From the NCBI RefSeq assembly GCF_000282035.1, contig NZ_AKKA01000008.1:124001-188000 (forward strand): 64,000 bases of DNA, read 5' to 3'. Positions 24,940 to 34,060 of this stretch are shown piece after piece. The position numbers and the translations under genes were made by a program. This DNA comes from Rhizobium sp. CF122 (GTDB lineage Bacteria > Pseudomonadota > Alphaproteobacteria > Rhizobiales > Rhizobiaceae). Position 1 is the first letter of the stretch; the number at the start of each line of letters is the position of its first letter. Below the pieces are notes generated by a model. That model had not been told where the DNA came from and ran no database searches. It was given only the letters and a program-made list of their open reading frames with translations.

Positions 24940-25149
24940 ATGACCACTGGCACAGTAAAATGGTTCAACGCCACCAAGGGCTTCGGCTTCATTCAGCCCG
25001 ATGATGGCAGCGCCGATGTGTTCGTTCACATCTCCGCCGTCGAGCGCGCCGGGATGACATCGATCGTCGAAGGCCAGAAGCTCGGCTTCCAGCTGGAGCA
25101 GGATCGCAAGTCGGGCAAGATGTCCGCAGGCCAGCTCCAAGCCGCTTAA
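24940..25149 (+). CDS. CspA-family cold-shock protein
   Basis: 69 residues from ATG 24940, preceded by GAAAGGG at seven bases spacing. It has the family start [12 protein letters not shown]1 [11 protein letters not shown] and RNP2 VFVHISAVE. It acts as a cytoplasmic RNA chaperone. The long region before the start (about 24850-24939) may be a structured cold-responsive leader, as in other csp genes; this is not shown by the sequence alone. A good intrinsic terminator follows at 25202. It lies just ahead of the DUF6481 and desaturase genes on the same strand. Confidence 0.93.
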   Translation: MTTGTVKWFNATKGFGFIQPDDGSADVFVHISAVERAGMTSIVEGQKLGFQLEQDRKSGKMSAGQLQAA

Positions 25150-25201
25150 AGCTTGAGCCTCCCATGACCAAGGATGTACTGGCATGGCGGCAAGAGCATT
25201 T

Positions 25202-25229
25202 AAAGGCCAGGCGAATGTCTGGCCTTTTT
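25202..25229 (+). terminator. Intrinsic terminator after the cold-shock gene
   Basis: AAAGGCCAG-GCGAATGT-CTGGCCTTT forms a nine-pair stem followed by a T-run (TTTTTCC), 53 bases after the stop codon. It is the clearest Rho-independent terminator in the window. Confidence 0.85.
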
Positions 25230-25323
25230 CCGTTAAGCGGTTGAGCGATCCGGGTGCGCCGGACGGGCTGTACGGTTTCAAATCGCCTCCACCGCAACCT
25301 CCGAAATTCGATAGGACGATTTA

Positions 25324-25701
25324 TTGAGAACTCCGAACGACAGCTTCGCCGAGCGCCGCAAGACTGCACAAGAGGCCAGACTTAAGCTTTTGACGAAATT
25401 TGCATCCGCGCCGAAGCCTACCGATCCTGCTATGCAGGAACGTCTGGCGGCGCGCGAGGCTGCCGCTGTTGCAAGGTCGGCCCGCCGCGCTGAGCGCGAC
25501 GCACTGAAAGCAGCCGAAAACGAGCGCGTACTGGCGGACACCGCCGCTTTGGCTGCTGCGGCAGAGGTTCATGAACGGGCCGAAGCCGAAGCCCGGCAGG
25601 CCGAAGTCAACAATCGCACTGCGTGTGTCGTAGCGGATGAGGCCGCGCGCAAGGCCGAGCGCGATCGCCGCTATGCTGCTCGCAAGGCGCGTCAGGGCTA
25701 A
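25324..25701 (+). CDS. DUF6481-like Ala/Arg/Glu-rich coiled-coil protein
   Basis: 125 residues from a TTG at 25324 with AGGA about eight bases upstream. The start RTPNDSFAERRKTAQEARLK is typical of the DUF6481 proteins that often follow cold-shock genes in rhizobia. The rest is a highly charged, Ala-rich helix, e.g. ERDALKAAENERVLADTAAL, likely a coiled coil. No membrane segment or catalytic motif is seen. Its function is unknown. The placement between a cold-shock gene and a desaturase gene suggests a stress-linked role. Confidence 0.72.
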   Translation: MRTPNDSFAERRKTAQEARLKLLTKFASAPKPTDPAMQERLAAREAAAVARSARRAERDALKAAENERVLADTAALAAAAEVHERAEAEARQAEVNNRTACVVADEAARKAERDRRYAARKARQG

Positions 25702-25769
25702 CAAGCATGCGACCGCCTCGAAGCGTGGATCCAACCCGCTTCCTTGCTGCTGGAAAGAGATTCCAATCA

Positions 25770-26870
25770 ATGAACGCCCACGCCCATCGACCGGAAGCGG
25801 CCATCGAAGACACCGCCGGTGCGTGGTTGAAGATCCTTGCAAAATACCGACAGCCACGATTGAGCCGCAGCGCGTTCGAACTACTTGTGACGGCTGGCCC
25901 ATTTGTCGCGCTTTGGGCCTTGACCTACGTATCCCTGATGCAGGAGTTCTGGCCGGGGTTGATCCTCGTCGTCCCGGCAGCCGGCTTTCTGCTCAGGCTA
26001 TTCATGATCCAGCACGATTGCGGACACGGATCGTTCTTCGCACGGCGGCGACTCGATACATGGATCGGGCGCACGCTCGGGGTCTTGACCCTCACACCTT
26101 ATGATTACTGGCGACGGGCTCATTCCCTGCATCACGCGTCCGCCGGCAATCTGGATGAGCGTGGCATCGGCGACATCACCACCCTCACCGTCGAAGAGTA
26201 TCAGACGCGTTCCTGGTCGGGGCGCCTTGCTTATCGGCTTTATCGGCATCCGCTGGTGATGTTCGGCATCGGACCAGCCTGGCTCTTTCTATTCAAACAG
26301 CGGCTGCCTTTCGGGATGATGCGCTCCGGTGCCATGCCGTGGGTTTCAACCATGAGCACCAATCTGGCGGTCGCAGCCCTGGCTGCCTCGATGATATGGG
26401 CCATAGGGTTTGTTCCCTTCATTCTGATCCATCTGCCTGTCGTCCTTCTCGCGGGTGCCGCAGGCGTCTGGCTATTTTATGTCCAGCACCAGTTCGAGGA
26501 AACTCATTGGTCGAAGACCGAAGAATGGCAATTTCCACAGGCAGCCCTCCACGGTGCGTCTCACTACGACCTGCCTGTCGTGCTGCGCTGGCTGAGCGGC
26601 AATATCGGCGTTCACCATATTCACCACCTCTCGAGCAGAATTCCCTACTATCGACTGCCGGAAGTGTTGCGCGAACATCCGGAGTTGGCAAGGATCGGCC
26701 GCATCACCCTGTGGCAGAGCCTTGGCTGTGTGCGATTGGCGCTTTGGGATGAGCGCATTGGCAAGCTCGTTTCCTTCCGGGAAGCAGCGTCAGCGAACAT
26801 AGTCCAACAACCTTCCGGCGACTTCAAAACGGCGTCACAAGAAATCATTAACCCTAGGATCGAACATTGA
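25770..26870 (+). CDS. Membrane fatty-acid desaturase (DesA-like)
   Basis: 366 residues from ATG 25770, with GGAAAGAG about 12 bases upstream; the frame is open further up. Four membrane helices and the three histidine boxes of acyl-lipid desaturases are present: HDCGHGSFF (about 90-98), HSLHHASAGN (about 126-135) and HHIHHLSSRIPYYRLPE (about 300-316). These bind the di-iron centre that introduces a cis double bond into membrane acyl chains. The third box and its context fit the delta-12/omega-6 branch. It follows a cold-shock gene, consistent with membrane adaptation to cold. Its stop overlaps the next gene's TTG start. Confidence 0.9.
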   Translation: MNAHAHRPEAAIEDTAGAWLKILAKYRQPRLSRSAFELLVTAGPFVALWALTYVSLMQEFWPGLILVVPAAGFLLRLFMIQHDCGHGSFFARRRLDTWIGRTLGVLTLTPYDYWRRAHSLHHASAGNLDERGIGDITTLTVEEYQTRSWSGRLAYRLYRHPLVMFGIGPAWLFLFKQRLPFGMMRSGAMPWVSTMSTNLAVAALAASMIWAIGFVPFILIHLPVVLLAGAAGVWLFYVQHQFEETHWSKTEEWQFPQAALHGASHYDLPVVLRWLSGNIGVHHIHHLSSRIPYYRLPEVLREHPELARIGRITLWQSLGCVRLALWDERIGKLVSFREAASANIVQQPSGDFKTASQEIINPRIEH

Positions 26871-27196
26871 TTACGACTGCAAAGACAAGGACCAACACAG
26901 CCGCTTTGGAGGTGACGCTGACGCCGGCCCAGATCAGAGGCCTGAAGCTTGCGAAAGATGGAGACCTCTATCTTCAGGAGGGCGGGAAGTGGACGCATTT
27001 CGATGCCACGGTAACTTATGCGAAAACAGATCGCTTCAAGGAGCGGCCGATCAAGGTGAAATCGCTGACCACCGCAACATTGGAAGAGTTGACAGACCGT
27101 GGCCTTCTGCAAGCCCTCAATCTCGAGGTTGCATCGGAACAGCCTGCGCGGGGCATTACGATGGCCGGCAAGATGTGGCTGCTGAAGCACAAATAA
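26867..27196 (+). CDS. Hypothetical protein coupled to the desaturase
   Basis: 109 residues from a TTG at 26867 that overlaps the desaturase stop in TTGA, implying coupled translation. No signal peptide or membrane helix is seen. The sequence is globular-looking (LTPAQIRGLKLAKDGDLYLQ, TDRFKERPIKVKSLTTATLE and GITMAGKMWLLKHK) and might be a small DNA- or RNA-binding winged-helix protein, but I do not recognise a family. The IS110/dinB scar begins immediately downstream, so its C-terminus could be altered. Confidence 0.6.
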   Translation: MITTAKTRTNTAALEVTLTPAQIRGLKLAKDGDLYLQEGGKWTHFDATVTYAKTDRFKERPIKVKSLTTATLEELTDRGLLQALNLEVASEQPARGITMAGKMWLLKHK

Positions 27197-27350
27197 CGCC
27201 GTCCACGATACGCAGCTGGAATTTGGCAAGAGCTTTTCCACCGTCGAAAGCGTCGACCCCGAGCCGGCGCATCTTTTCGGCAGTCGCCGGTCCGACGCCA
27301 TGGAATTTCTTGACGAGAAGTTGCGCTACGAAGGCGGGCTCGTTCTTCGG
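27197..27350 (-). pseudogene. Fragment of dinB (DNA polymerase IV)
   Basis: The minus-strand frame reads TPKNEPAFVAQLLVKKFHGV then GPATAEKMRRLGVD. This is the helix-hairpin-helix region of DinB polymerases (usual form TPKNGPAFVE-L-VKKFHGVGPATAERM). Only about 50 of roughly 360 residues remain, with no start. Its upstream end meets the IS110 fragment at about 27355, so insertion and deletion probably destroyed the gene. Confidence 0.7.
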
Positions 27351-27359
27351 CGTCGCCGC

Positions 27360-27800
27360 GCCCTGTTGACGGCTCGCTCGCTGTTGCAAGAAAAGGCGAT
27401 CGCTTTCGAGAACGATATGCGTGGGCTCCTGCGCAATTTCGGGCTGAAGGTCGGCGAGGTCTCGGGGGGCAGATTCAAGGAGAGAATACGCGAACTCGTT
27501 GAGGCGGACCCCGATCTGGCGGAAATCATGGAGCCTTTGCTTGCTGCACGGCGCAAGCTGCGCGAAGAGTTCGCCAAACTGGACAAGAAGGTTCTCCAGG
27601 GGGCGAAGCATGATGAAGTCTGCAAGCGACTGATGACGGTGCCTGGAGTCGGGCTGGTTGTCTCGCTCGCCTACGTATCGACGATCGATATTCCCGGCCG
27701 GTTCCGCCATTCGCGGGCGGTGGGAGCCGTAGTGGGACTTAACCAGTCCGGCGAAAGCAAACGGATCGGTCATGTCTGCCTATGCGGGGATCGATTGAAA
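27360..27800 (+). pseudogene. IS110-family transposase fragment
   Basis: The plus frame carries RALLTARSLLQEKAIAFEND and MRGLLRNFGLKVG (about 27360-27460), then LMTVPGVGLVVSLAYVSTID, RFRHSRAVGAVVGL and IGHVCLCGDRLK (about 27630-27800). This is the central to C-terminal part of IS110/IS116 transposases. The N-terminal DEDD catalytic part and the family's C-terminal end are missing, and the frame turns into unrelated residues after about 27800. It is non-functional. A second IS110 remnant lies at the left edge of the window, but the two cover different parts. Confidence 0.8.
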
Positions 27801-27828
27801 TGCGATATTTGGTCTAAGACTGGATTGG

Positions 27829-29685
27829 CTAACCGGATTCCCCCGGACCGGCATCGGCCGTCATTGGTTTCGGCACGGCTTTGATACCGTTCTCCCTGAA
27901 TGCGTTTTGCACCGCCATCAAGGCTGCGCGGCGGATCATCGACTGTTTGCCCGGTTTTGCTGTGAACGATGCCTTGATGATCAGCGTCCCGTCCTCAACG
28001 TCGCCGATGCCTTTGCTCTTGAAGGTCTCGATGAGGTCTGGGGCAAGCTCCGGGTCGGCGGCAATGTCCTGTCCGATCTTTTTGAAGAGCCTGCGGACCA
28101 ATTCGACGTCGGTCTCGAATGCAACGCGAAAGCTAAACTTTTCGATCGCCCAATCACGGCTGAAATTCTGAATCTTGCCGATCTGGCCGTAGGGCACCGT
28201 CGCTATTGAGCCACGTGAGTTGCGCAGCGATACGGACCGTATCGAAATCTTCTCCACGGTCCCCTTGGCACCCGACGTTTCGATATATTCGCCGAATCGG
28301 AAGGCATCGTCGATCAGGAAGAAAAGGCCGGATACGACATCCTTAACAAGTGTCTGCGAGCCGAAACCGATCGCGAGCCCAAAGACACTCAGGCCAGTGA
28401 TCAGTGGCCAGACATTGACGCCTTGCGACACCAGGATCGAAAGCAGCGCCACTGCAAGGATGCTCGATTTTCCGACGGCGCTGATTAGCGGGACGATCGT
28501 GCCCAGCCTTGATCGTGGTACGCCCAGCTCTCCACCACCGGGTGTTGGACTCGCTACGATCGTGGCGCGCTCTGTCACGGTCCCGATCACATTCCAAAGA
28601 AACGCCGCCAGAAGCGCAATCAAAGCGATCCCGAACGCGTCGCGCGTGACGCTTCGCAATTCGAAGCCGAGTGCAAGCGCCAACGGCGTCGCCCACAATA
28701 CTCCCAACATGGAAACTGCGGCAATCAGGATGGCGAAGCGGACTGTCTGCCGCCCAGCCGCGGTAGGGATCGAAACATCGGGGGCCTGCAACTTACGCCG
28801 CGCCCAGTTCCGGATCATCGCATCAAGATGCGGCGTTAGGAGCAGCATGAGGACGGTCACAATCACAGCCGATCCGGGCAGCGGGGCGCCAAGCGTGAGA
28901 GCGGTCTGGCTGCTAATAAACGTGATGACGAGAAATCCGATGACGATCGCAGGCCAGAATCGGGAAAGACGACTGCGCCAGTTGCTTCTCGGGCGCGGAC
29001 CAGCAACCGCAGCGGCCATCGTGCGCTTGTGTCGCCACACCACACCTGCAAGCAGAAGGTAGGACGGGATTGCCATCAAAACTGTCCGGGTCAGATCCCT
29101 GAGGCCCGGCCCCGCACCCCAAATCTGCAATGTGGCGACAAGGGCGACCCCGATTGTCGCCCAGCCTATGATGATCGACAGGTCATGGGACAGCGCCAGC
29201 ATATGAAGGGACCGGTGGCGGAATTCCGGCCGTCGCGATGCCGTCAATATAACTCTCGTCAGATAGAAAACGACAAAAACAACGACCGTCACAACCGCCC
29301 ATAGTCGAAGGGTCCGCAGAGGCGGGCCAGGCGGGGTAAGCAGCCGTGCTGCGACAACACCCGCCGCGAGGGCAACGCCCATGGCCGCCGCACGCAAGCC
29401 AAATCTTCGCCAACCGGCACTCGCGGGATTCCATATGGTCATTTGCCGGGCCAGCACCAGGAAAGTGCCTGCCGTCAACGCCACCACCAGGACGACGGCA
29501 AAGCAAAGGAAGAGCGGCGAAGTCGATGTTGTCGCCATGGAGTTCCGCAAGTTTGCCAACTCACCGGGCAGATCCAGCACAGCAGAGAACCGTGCGTGCA
29601 GCCCCGTCGCAAAACCGTCGGTAACCTTCTCGATGGCCGCTATCGCTGAATTGACGTCCAAATCGACTGCGGTTTCTTCGCTCAC
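27829..29685 (-). CDS. MscS-family mechanosensitive channel, large form
   Basis: 618 residues from a GTG at 29685, with GGGAGGGACAGGG upstream; the frame begins at 29715. About ten membrane helices occupy residues 60-430. The MscS core follows: FGLAIGFGSQTLVKDVVSGL and FFLIDDAFRFGEYIE (pore helix and beta domain, about 445-480), then RNSRGSIATVPYGQIG. The C-terminal alpha/beta domain runs to the end. It releases solutes on osmotic down-shock. The extra N-terminal helices mark it as a large MscS-like protein rather than an MscS of about 290 residues. The first 25 residues of the IS110-side flank do not affect the frame. Confidence 0.87.
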   Translation of the reverse strand: MSEETAVDLDVNSAIAAIEKVTDGFATGLHARFSAVLDLPGELANLRNSMATTSTSPLFLCFAVVLVVALTAGTFLVLARQMTIWNPASAGWRRFGLRAAAMGVALAAGVVAARLLTPPGPPLRTLRLWAVVTVVVFVVFYLTRVILTASRRPEFRHRSLHMLALSHDLSIIIGWATIGVALVATLQIWGAGPGLRDLTRTVLMAIPSYLLLAGVVWRHKRTMAAAVAGPRPRSNWRSRLSRFWPAIVIGFLVITFISSQTALTLGAPLPGSAVIVTVLMLLLTPHLDAMIRNWARRKLQAPDVSIPTAAGRQTVRFAILIAAVSMLGVLWATPLALALGFELRSVTRDAFGIALIALLAAFLWNVIGTVTERATIVASPTPGGGELGVPRSRLGTIVPLISAVGKSSILAVALLSILVSQGVNVWPLITGLSVFGLAIGFGSQTLVKDVVSGLFFLIDDAFRFGEYIETSGAKGTVEKISIRSVSLRNSRGSIATVPYGQIGKIQNFSRDWAIEKFSFRVAFETDVELVRRLFKKIGQDIAADPELAPDLIETFKSKGIGDVEDGTLIIKASFTAKPGKQSMIRRAALMAVQNAFRENGIKAVPKPMTADAGPGESG

Positions 29686-30132
29686 GTTCCCTGTCCCTCC
29701 CTTGCGGGCCTCCACCCCATGCCGGCCGGGATCGATCCACTATCGTGCCACCGCCGCCCCGCTCTAACCCTCCTGCCGCTTGATGATAGCCACTGGTACC
29801 CTCCAGAATTGCTTCTCTTCGGCCGTGTGACGATTGCGCTAAGAGGCGAATTGCCCCAACGGCTTGGTTCAAATTCAGGGTTGTGGTTGGGACTATACGC
29901 CTTTATGTGCCGCCACGCCTGCAACATCTGGTATGGTACGGCAGGACTGGAGGTCCGCCATCGTCTACGTAATGACAGCGTGCCTCGGATTGCCCGGCCG
30001 TGCCAGCGCGAAAGCATCGAACTCATTTGCAGCGGAAGCCAAAATGATTGATTGCTGTTTCGATCGGCTACGGCAGGCGTGCCGTCGGTCGGTTGTCGCC
30101 GGCAGTTGGAGCGCACAGATTCGAGTCGCTCT
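29686..30132. other. Intergenic region without identified gene
   Basis: Both strands were read in all frames. The open frames here show no family motifs, poor starts and no consistent codon bias. A few could be decayed genes, but nothing can be named. Confidence 0.4.
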
Positions 30133-30415
30133 TCACGACCCTGTAGGGAAGTCCGCATTGGGCTGCCAATAGCGGACGACGATGTCATCTCGTCCCGCCC
30201 GGGGAAAAGCTCGAAAAACGCTTGACCTCAATACGCCGATTGGAGAAGAGTCGCTGATGGCCTTGCCGAGCGCGGCCGCAGTCTCCGCAAGTGCTTCCTC
30301 ATTCGTGTCGCGCGGCCATCGCAAAGGCGGCGCCTTCAACCGTCACGATCTCTTGCGCGCGTTGGATCGTCCACAAGGCAAAGCCGCTGCGGTTGGTGAT
30401 TTCCACGGTTTCCAT
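30133..30415 (-). pseudogene. Small hypothetical gene with apparent frameshift
   Basis: ATG 30415 has AGGAG at five bases spacing and begins METVEITNRSGFALWTIQRA, then QEIVTVEGAAFAM, and stops after 38 residues. Shifting frame at about 30312-30318 continues as RWPRDTNEEALAETAAALGK, then AISDSSPIGVLRSSVFRAFP and onward to a stop at 30133. The two parts read as one protein of about 93 residues if one base is removed. No family is recognised. Either the gene is freshly inactivated or there is a one-base error. Confidence 0.45.
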
Positions 30416-30510
30416 CATTTCTCCTGATTTGTTCGAGCGGATGTCTTATAGCGGATCTGGCGGACACTGCAGTCCTAAGAGTCGTCTAACGAATGAACCC
30501 GAGATAGCGA

Positions 30511-31482
30511 ATGACGCAGCAGTTCGATCTGTTTGTTTCGCCGGAGGCAGCACCGGTGAAGGCGACCGGTTCCCCGGCGATGAAACGCCATTCTCCGGCA
30601 GCGTTGAGCGAAGACGACATGGTGCGGCACCTCCAGGAGACGGGCCGGTACCGTATCCTGAAAAAGCTTGAGCCTCGCCCAGTTCCGGCATCCGCGCGAC
30701 CGGGATTTCCGCTGAGAGGTGTGATCCTCGATACCGAGACTACCGGCCTCAATCATCGCAACGACGAGATCATCGAGATCGGCGCGGTCGCATTCACATT
30801 CGACGCGGCTGGAAACATTGGCGATGTTATTGGCGTCTATGGTGGATTGCAGCAGCCGAGCGTTCCGATCCCACCGGCAATCACCCGTCTCACCGGCATC
30901 GCTGACGAAATGGTGGCCGGCCAGATGATCGATCTCCAACAATTGCGCGCCGTGGTCGAGCCGGCCGATCTCGTCATTGCGCACAACGCCGGCTTCGACC
31001 GGCCGTTCTGCGAGGCATTCTCGCCCATCTTCATCGGAAAAGCCTGGGCCTGCTCGGTCGCCGAAGTCGATTGGTCGGCGCGTGGCTTTGAGGGCACCAA
31101 GCTCGGCTACCTGATTGGACAAACGGGCTATTTCCACGAAGGCCATCGGGCCGTCGACGACTGCTTTGCCCTGCTCGAAGTCCTCGCGCAGGATGGGGGA
31201 GAGCCGGGACGGACACCGTTTGCCGAACTTTATGAGACGAGCCAGCGATCCCGCATTCGCATCTTCGCGGAAAACAGTCCGTTCGACATGAAGGATCACC
31301 TCAAGGCGCGTGGCTATCGCTGGTCGGATGGCAGTGACGGCCGCCCGAAGTCATGGTGGATCGAGCTTGCGGAAGACGCCCTCGACGACGAACTCCGCTA
31401 TCTGCGCTCGGAAATCTATCGGTGGGATGAAGCCGACCCACCGATCAAGCGGCTCACTGCATTCGAGCGGTTCAAGGCCTGA
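30511..31482 (+). CDS. 3'-5' exonuclease (DNA polymerase III epsilon-like)
   Basis: 323 residues. The DEDDh exonuclease motifs are in order: ILDTETTGLNHRNDEIIEIG (about 71-90), LVIAHNAGFDRPFCEAF (about 154-170) and GHRAVDDCFALLEVL (about 211-225). The first 60 residues and the C-terminal 90 or so (with FDMKDHLKARGYRWSDGSDG, near 260) are accessory. The C-terminal stretch resembles a module seen in other bacterial DnaQ-like proteins. It probably trims or proofreads DNA ends in repair rather than forming the replicative core. It stands alone, divergent from the small frameshifted gene. Confidence 0.86.
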   Translation: MTQQFDLFVSPEAAPVKATGSPAMKRHSPAALSEDDMVRHLQETGRYRILKKLEPRPVPASARPGFPLRGVILDTETTGLNHRNDEIIEIGAVAFTFDAAGNIGDVIGVYGGLQQPSVPIPPAITRLTGIADEMVAGQMIDLQQLRAVVEPADLVIAHNAGFDRPFCEAFSPIFIGKAWACSVAEVDWSARGFEGTKLGYLIGQTGYFHEGHRAVDDCFALLEVLAQDGGEPGRTPFAELYETSQRSRIRIFAENSPFDMKDHLKARGYRWSDGSDGRPKSWWIELAEDALDDELRYLRSEIYRWDEADPPIKRLTAFERFKA

Positions 31483-31788
31483 GAAGCTATTCGCTGAGCG
31501 GACGTCGCGTGCCGTGGCAGAGCAGCGGTGGGTCTACGCTCTGTCGCTTCCGACCTGCGAAGGTGCGGCGCTTCATTGAAATGATGCAGGCGGCGGAGCG
31601 AAGGAGAACAGGGTCTTGAGTAGTGTCTCCCGCTCGACTGATGGCACCTCTCTCTGGCATCAGTGATTGCACTCAGAGAATGTAAAAACACAATTTAACA
31701 ATCTAAAAACGCACCATGCTGACATCTCGTGTCACTGCGTTGCGATATCTGGTCGCTGTCCGAAGATTGCCAATGAAGGGATACGACC
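31483..31788. other. Intergenic region before the oxidoreductase operon
   Basis: No gene is seen on either strand. The last 110 bases are AT-rich (around 31678-31712) and likely hold the promoter of the 31789 gene; no clear operator was found. Confidence 0.4.
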
Positions 31789-32166
31789 ATGGCTGAATTG
31801 AACGGAACTGCTGCAAAGATTGCCCGCGCCTATATCGAGGCGATCATCAACAAAGATGTCGATAAGATCCTGGCTCTCTCGGCCGATGACGTCGTCTGCA
31901 ATTCGCCGATCTCGAAGCTGACCGGCAAAGAGGCATTTCGCGGCTTTCAGGATGGCTTCGCCCGAATGATCACAAACATTACCGTCCTCGCGGTCCATGG
32001 CGACGAGGAGCAGGCCGTGGTCGTCTATGACGCGGAAACTTATCCGGTTCCACACTCGATCGTCGCGGAACTCATCAAGATCAAGGATGGTCAGCTCGCC
32101 TCCACGGATGTGATCTACGACTCCGCGCCTTTCGCCGAACACATGAAGTCGGTTCAACCGCACTGA
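31789..32166 (+). CDS. NTF2-like/SnoaL-fold protein
   Basis: 125 residues. The pattern AKIARAYIEAIINKDVDKIL (about 9-28), LSADDVVCNSPISKLTGKEA and a C-terminal beta-sheet with AELIKIKDGQLASTDVIYDS is that of the NTF2/SnoaL-like superfamily of small cone-shaped proteins. Some are isomerases or cyclases; many only bind small molecules. It is the first of three genes in a row (NTF2-like, NmrA-like, MDR), followed by a WYL regulator, all on one strand. The set may detoxify a small electrophile or quinone. Confidence 0.8.
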   Translation: MAELNGTAAKIARAYIEAIINKDVDKILALSADDVVCNSPISKLTGKEAFRGFQDGFARMITNITVLAVHGDEEQAVVVYDAETYPVPHSIVAELIKIKDGQLASTDVIYDSAPFAEHMKSVQPH

Positions 32167-32190
32167 GCTGTCGGCGAGGAGGTTCATCAG

Positions 32191-33069
32191 ATGATCACTA
32201 TCACCGCAGCAACTGGGCGTTATGGGCGTCTCGTTATTGATGCCTTGCTACGCCGTAGTGTGCCCGCTGCTAGCATCGTGGCAGCTGTTCGCAATCCCCA
32301 AAAGGCAGCCGACCTGGCTGCCAAGGGAGTTCAGATCCGTGAGGCTGATTTCGACCGGCCGGACACCCTGGCGCCTGCGTTCGCCGGCGCCGACAAGCTC
32401 CTACTTGTTCCCTCGACCGTGGTCGGCGAGCGTTTCCCCCACATGGAACGCGCGGTCAACGCGGCCGTCGAGACAAAGGTGGGGCGGATTGCCTATGCCG
32501 GCTTTATCAATGGCGACACCAGCACTCTGCGGTTGGGCGAGGAACACAAACAGACCGAGGCGGTTATCATGGCATCCGGTTTGCCGTACGTCTTCCTGCG
32601 TAACGGTGCCTATATCGAGGTCTATGCCGGTGATCTCAGCAACATTGGTTATGCGCTCTCCACGGGGCTGCTGAAAGGGGCGGCAGGCGACGGTGGTCTT
32701 GTCTCCGGCGCGAGCCGCGACGACCTCGCGGAAGCGGCTGCAGTCGTACTCACCAGCGATGTTCCCGGCAACGCCGTCTATGAACTCGGTGGCACGCCCT
32801 TCACCATGGGGGACATCGCGCAAACGATCTCGGACCTCACAGGCAAGCCGCTCGTCTATCATGACATGCCAGTCGACGCATACGGTCAGGCGCTTGCACG
32901 CGCGGGCTTGCCAGCCTTCCTCGCAGATATCGTCGCCGATACCAGCTTCGCCACCCAGCGCGGCGATTGGTATTCGGAGAGCATTGATCTGTCTCGCCTC
33001 TTGGGGCGTCCGAGTACCCCGCTCGCCGATGTCGTCGAAGCGACGCTGAAGAGGAACGGACTGCTGTGA
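32191..33069 (+). CDS. NmrA/QorB-like atypical short-chain dehydrogenase
   Basis: 292 residues, with GAGGAG before the ATG. The Rossmann start MITITAATGRYGRLVIDALL carries the atypical glycine motif of the NmrA branch. The family pattern RIAYAGFINGDTSTLRLGEE followed by HKQTEAVIMASGLPYVFLRN (about 88-131) is like QorB/YtfG NAD(P)H:quinone oxidoreductases and related sensors. It probably reduces a quinone or similar compound using NAD(P)H. It lies 24 bases after the NTF2-like gene and overlaps the next gene by four bases (GTGA). Confidence 0.83.
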   Translation: MITITAATGRYGRLVIDALLRRSVPAASIVAAVRNPQKAADLAAKGVQIREADFDRPDTLAPAFAGADKLLLVPSTVVGERFPHMERAVNAAVETKVGRIAYAGFINGDTSTLRLGEEHKQTEAVIMASGLPYVFLRNGAYIEVYAGDLSNIGYALSTGLLKGAAGDGGLVSGASRDDLAEAAAVVLTSDVPGNAVYELGGTPFTMGDIAQTISDLTGKPLVYHDMPVDAYGQALARAGLPAFLADIVADTSFATQRGDWYSESIDLSRLLGRPSTPLADVVEATLKRNGLL

Positions 33070-33998
33070 AACGGATTCAGTATCATCAATACGGCGGTCC
33101 GGAGCTTATGAAGCTTGAGGATTTCCAGCTACGAACTCCCGGCAAGGGTGAGGTTGCGGTGAAAGTCAGTTTTGCCGCCATCAATCCGATCGACTGGAAG
33201 GTTCGCAACGGCTACCTGAAAATGGTCACGGGCAAGACCTTTCCCCGGGCCATGGGCAGCGATTTCTCAGGCACTGTGATTTCGGTCGGACCCGGCGTAA
33301 CCCGCTTCAAGCCGGGGGATGCCGTCTTCGGCATGGCACAGATCAAGGACGGCGGAGCACTTGGCGAGGCAGTGATCGCGCCAGAAACCTTCCTCGCGAA
33401 AAGGCCGGATTCGGTTTCTCTTGAGGACGCGGCCTGTCTCGCCACACCGGGCGTTACGGCATGGAACGGCTTGTTCGACAAGGCAGGCCTGAAGGGTGGG
33501 AAGTCAGTGTTCATCAACGGCTGCACGGGTGCCGTGGGTGAAGCGGCGGTCCAGCTCGCGCGACGGCTCGGTGCGACGGTATCGGGAAGCTGCAGCGCGC
33601 AGGCTATGGAAAGGGCGCGCACGATCGGGGTGCAAAAAGCGTTCGACTATCGCACCACCGATCTGGCGACGATCAGTGACCGTTTCGATGTGGTCTATGA
33701 CACTGCTGGCACAATGAAAGTGGCCACAGGTCTCCAGCTGTTGCGCAAGGGCGGCGTCTTTTTGGACATCGACCCAACGCCGGGCAAGTTCATTCGCGCC
33801 ATCGTCAATCGCAGGTTCAAGCCGATCATCTGCACCGCTCGGGCTGACATTCTCGGCGGTCTCGCGAGCGCGGCGGCCGAAGGGAAGCTACGATTGCCGA
33901 TCGCCGAGATCATTCCGCTGACCGACGCAATCACCATGCTCACCAAGCTGGAGAGAGGTCATAAACTCGGCGGAAAGGTTCTGGTCCGAATGGATTAG
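33066..33998 (+). CDS. NAD(P)-dependent MDR-family oxidoreductase (quinone reductase type)
   Basis: 310 residues from a GTG at 33066 inside the previous gene's stop. The GroES-like start (PGKGEVAVKVSFAAINPIDW) and GSDFSGTVISVGPGV belong to medium-chain dehydrogenases. The nucleotide-binding motif is INGCTGAVGEAAVQLARRLG (about 148-167). No structural zinc Cys cluster is present, so it is of the zinc-independent quinone-oxidoreductase class. It likely reduces quinones or enones. Translational coupling with the NmrA-like gene suggests joint action on related substrates. Confidence 0.87.
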   Translation: MKRIQYHQYGGPELMKLEDFQLRTPGKGEVAVKVSFAAINPIDWKVRNGYLKMVTGKTFPRAMGSDFSGTVISVGPGVTRFKPGDAVFGMAQIKDGGALGEAVIAPETFLAKRPDSVSLEDAACLATPGVTAWNGLFDKAGLKGGKSVFINGCTGAVGEAAVQLARRLGATVSGSCSAQAMERARTIGVQKAFDYRTTDLATISDRFDVVYDTAGTMKVATGLQLLRKGGVFLDIDPTPGKFIRAIVNRRFKPIICTARADILGGLASAAAEGKLRLPIAEIIPLTDAITMLTKLERGHKLGGKVLVRMD

Positions 33999-34060
33999 GC
34001 ACGAGATGCCGGGACAGGGTTACTGCCTTGTTCCGGCTTTGCCTGTGCTAGGATATTGCC

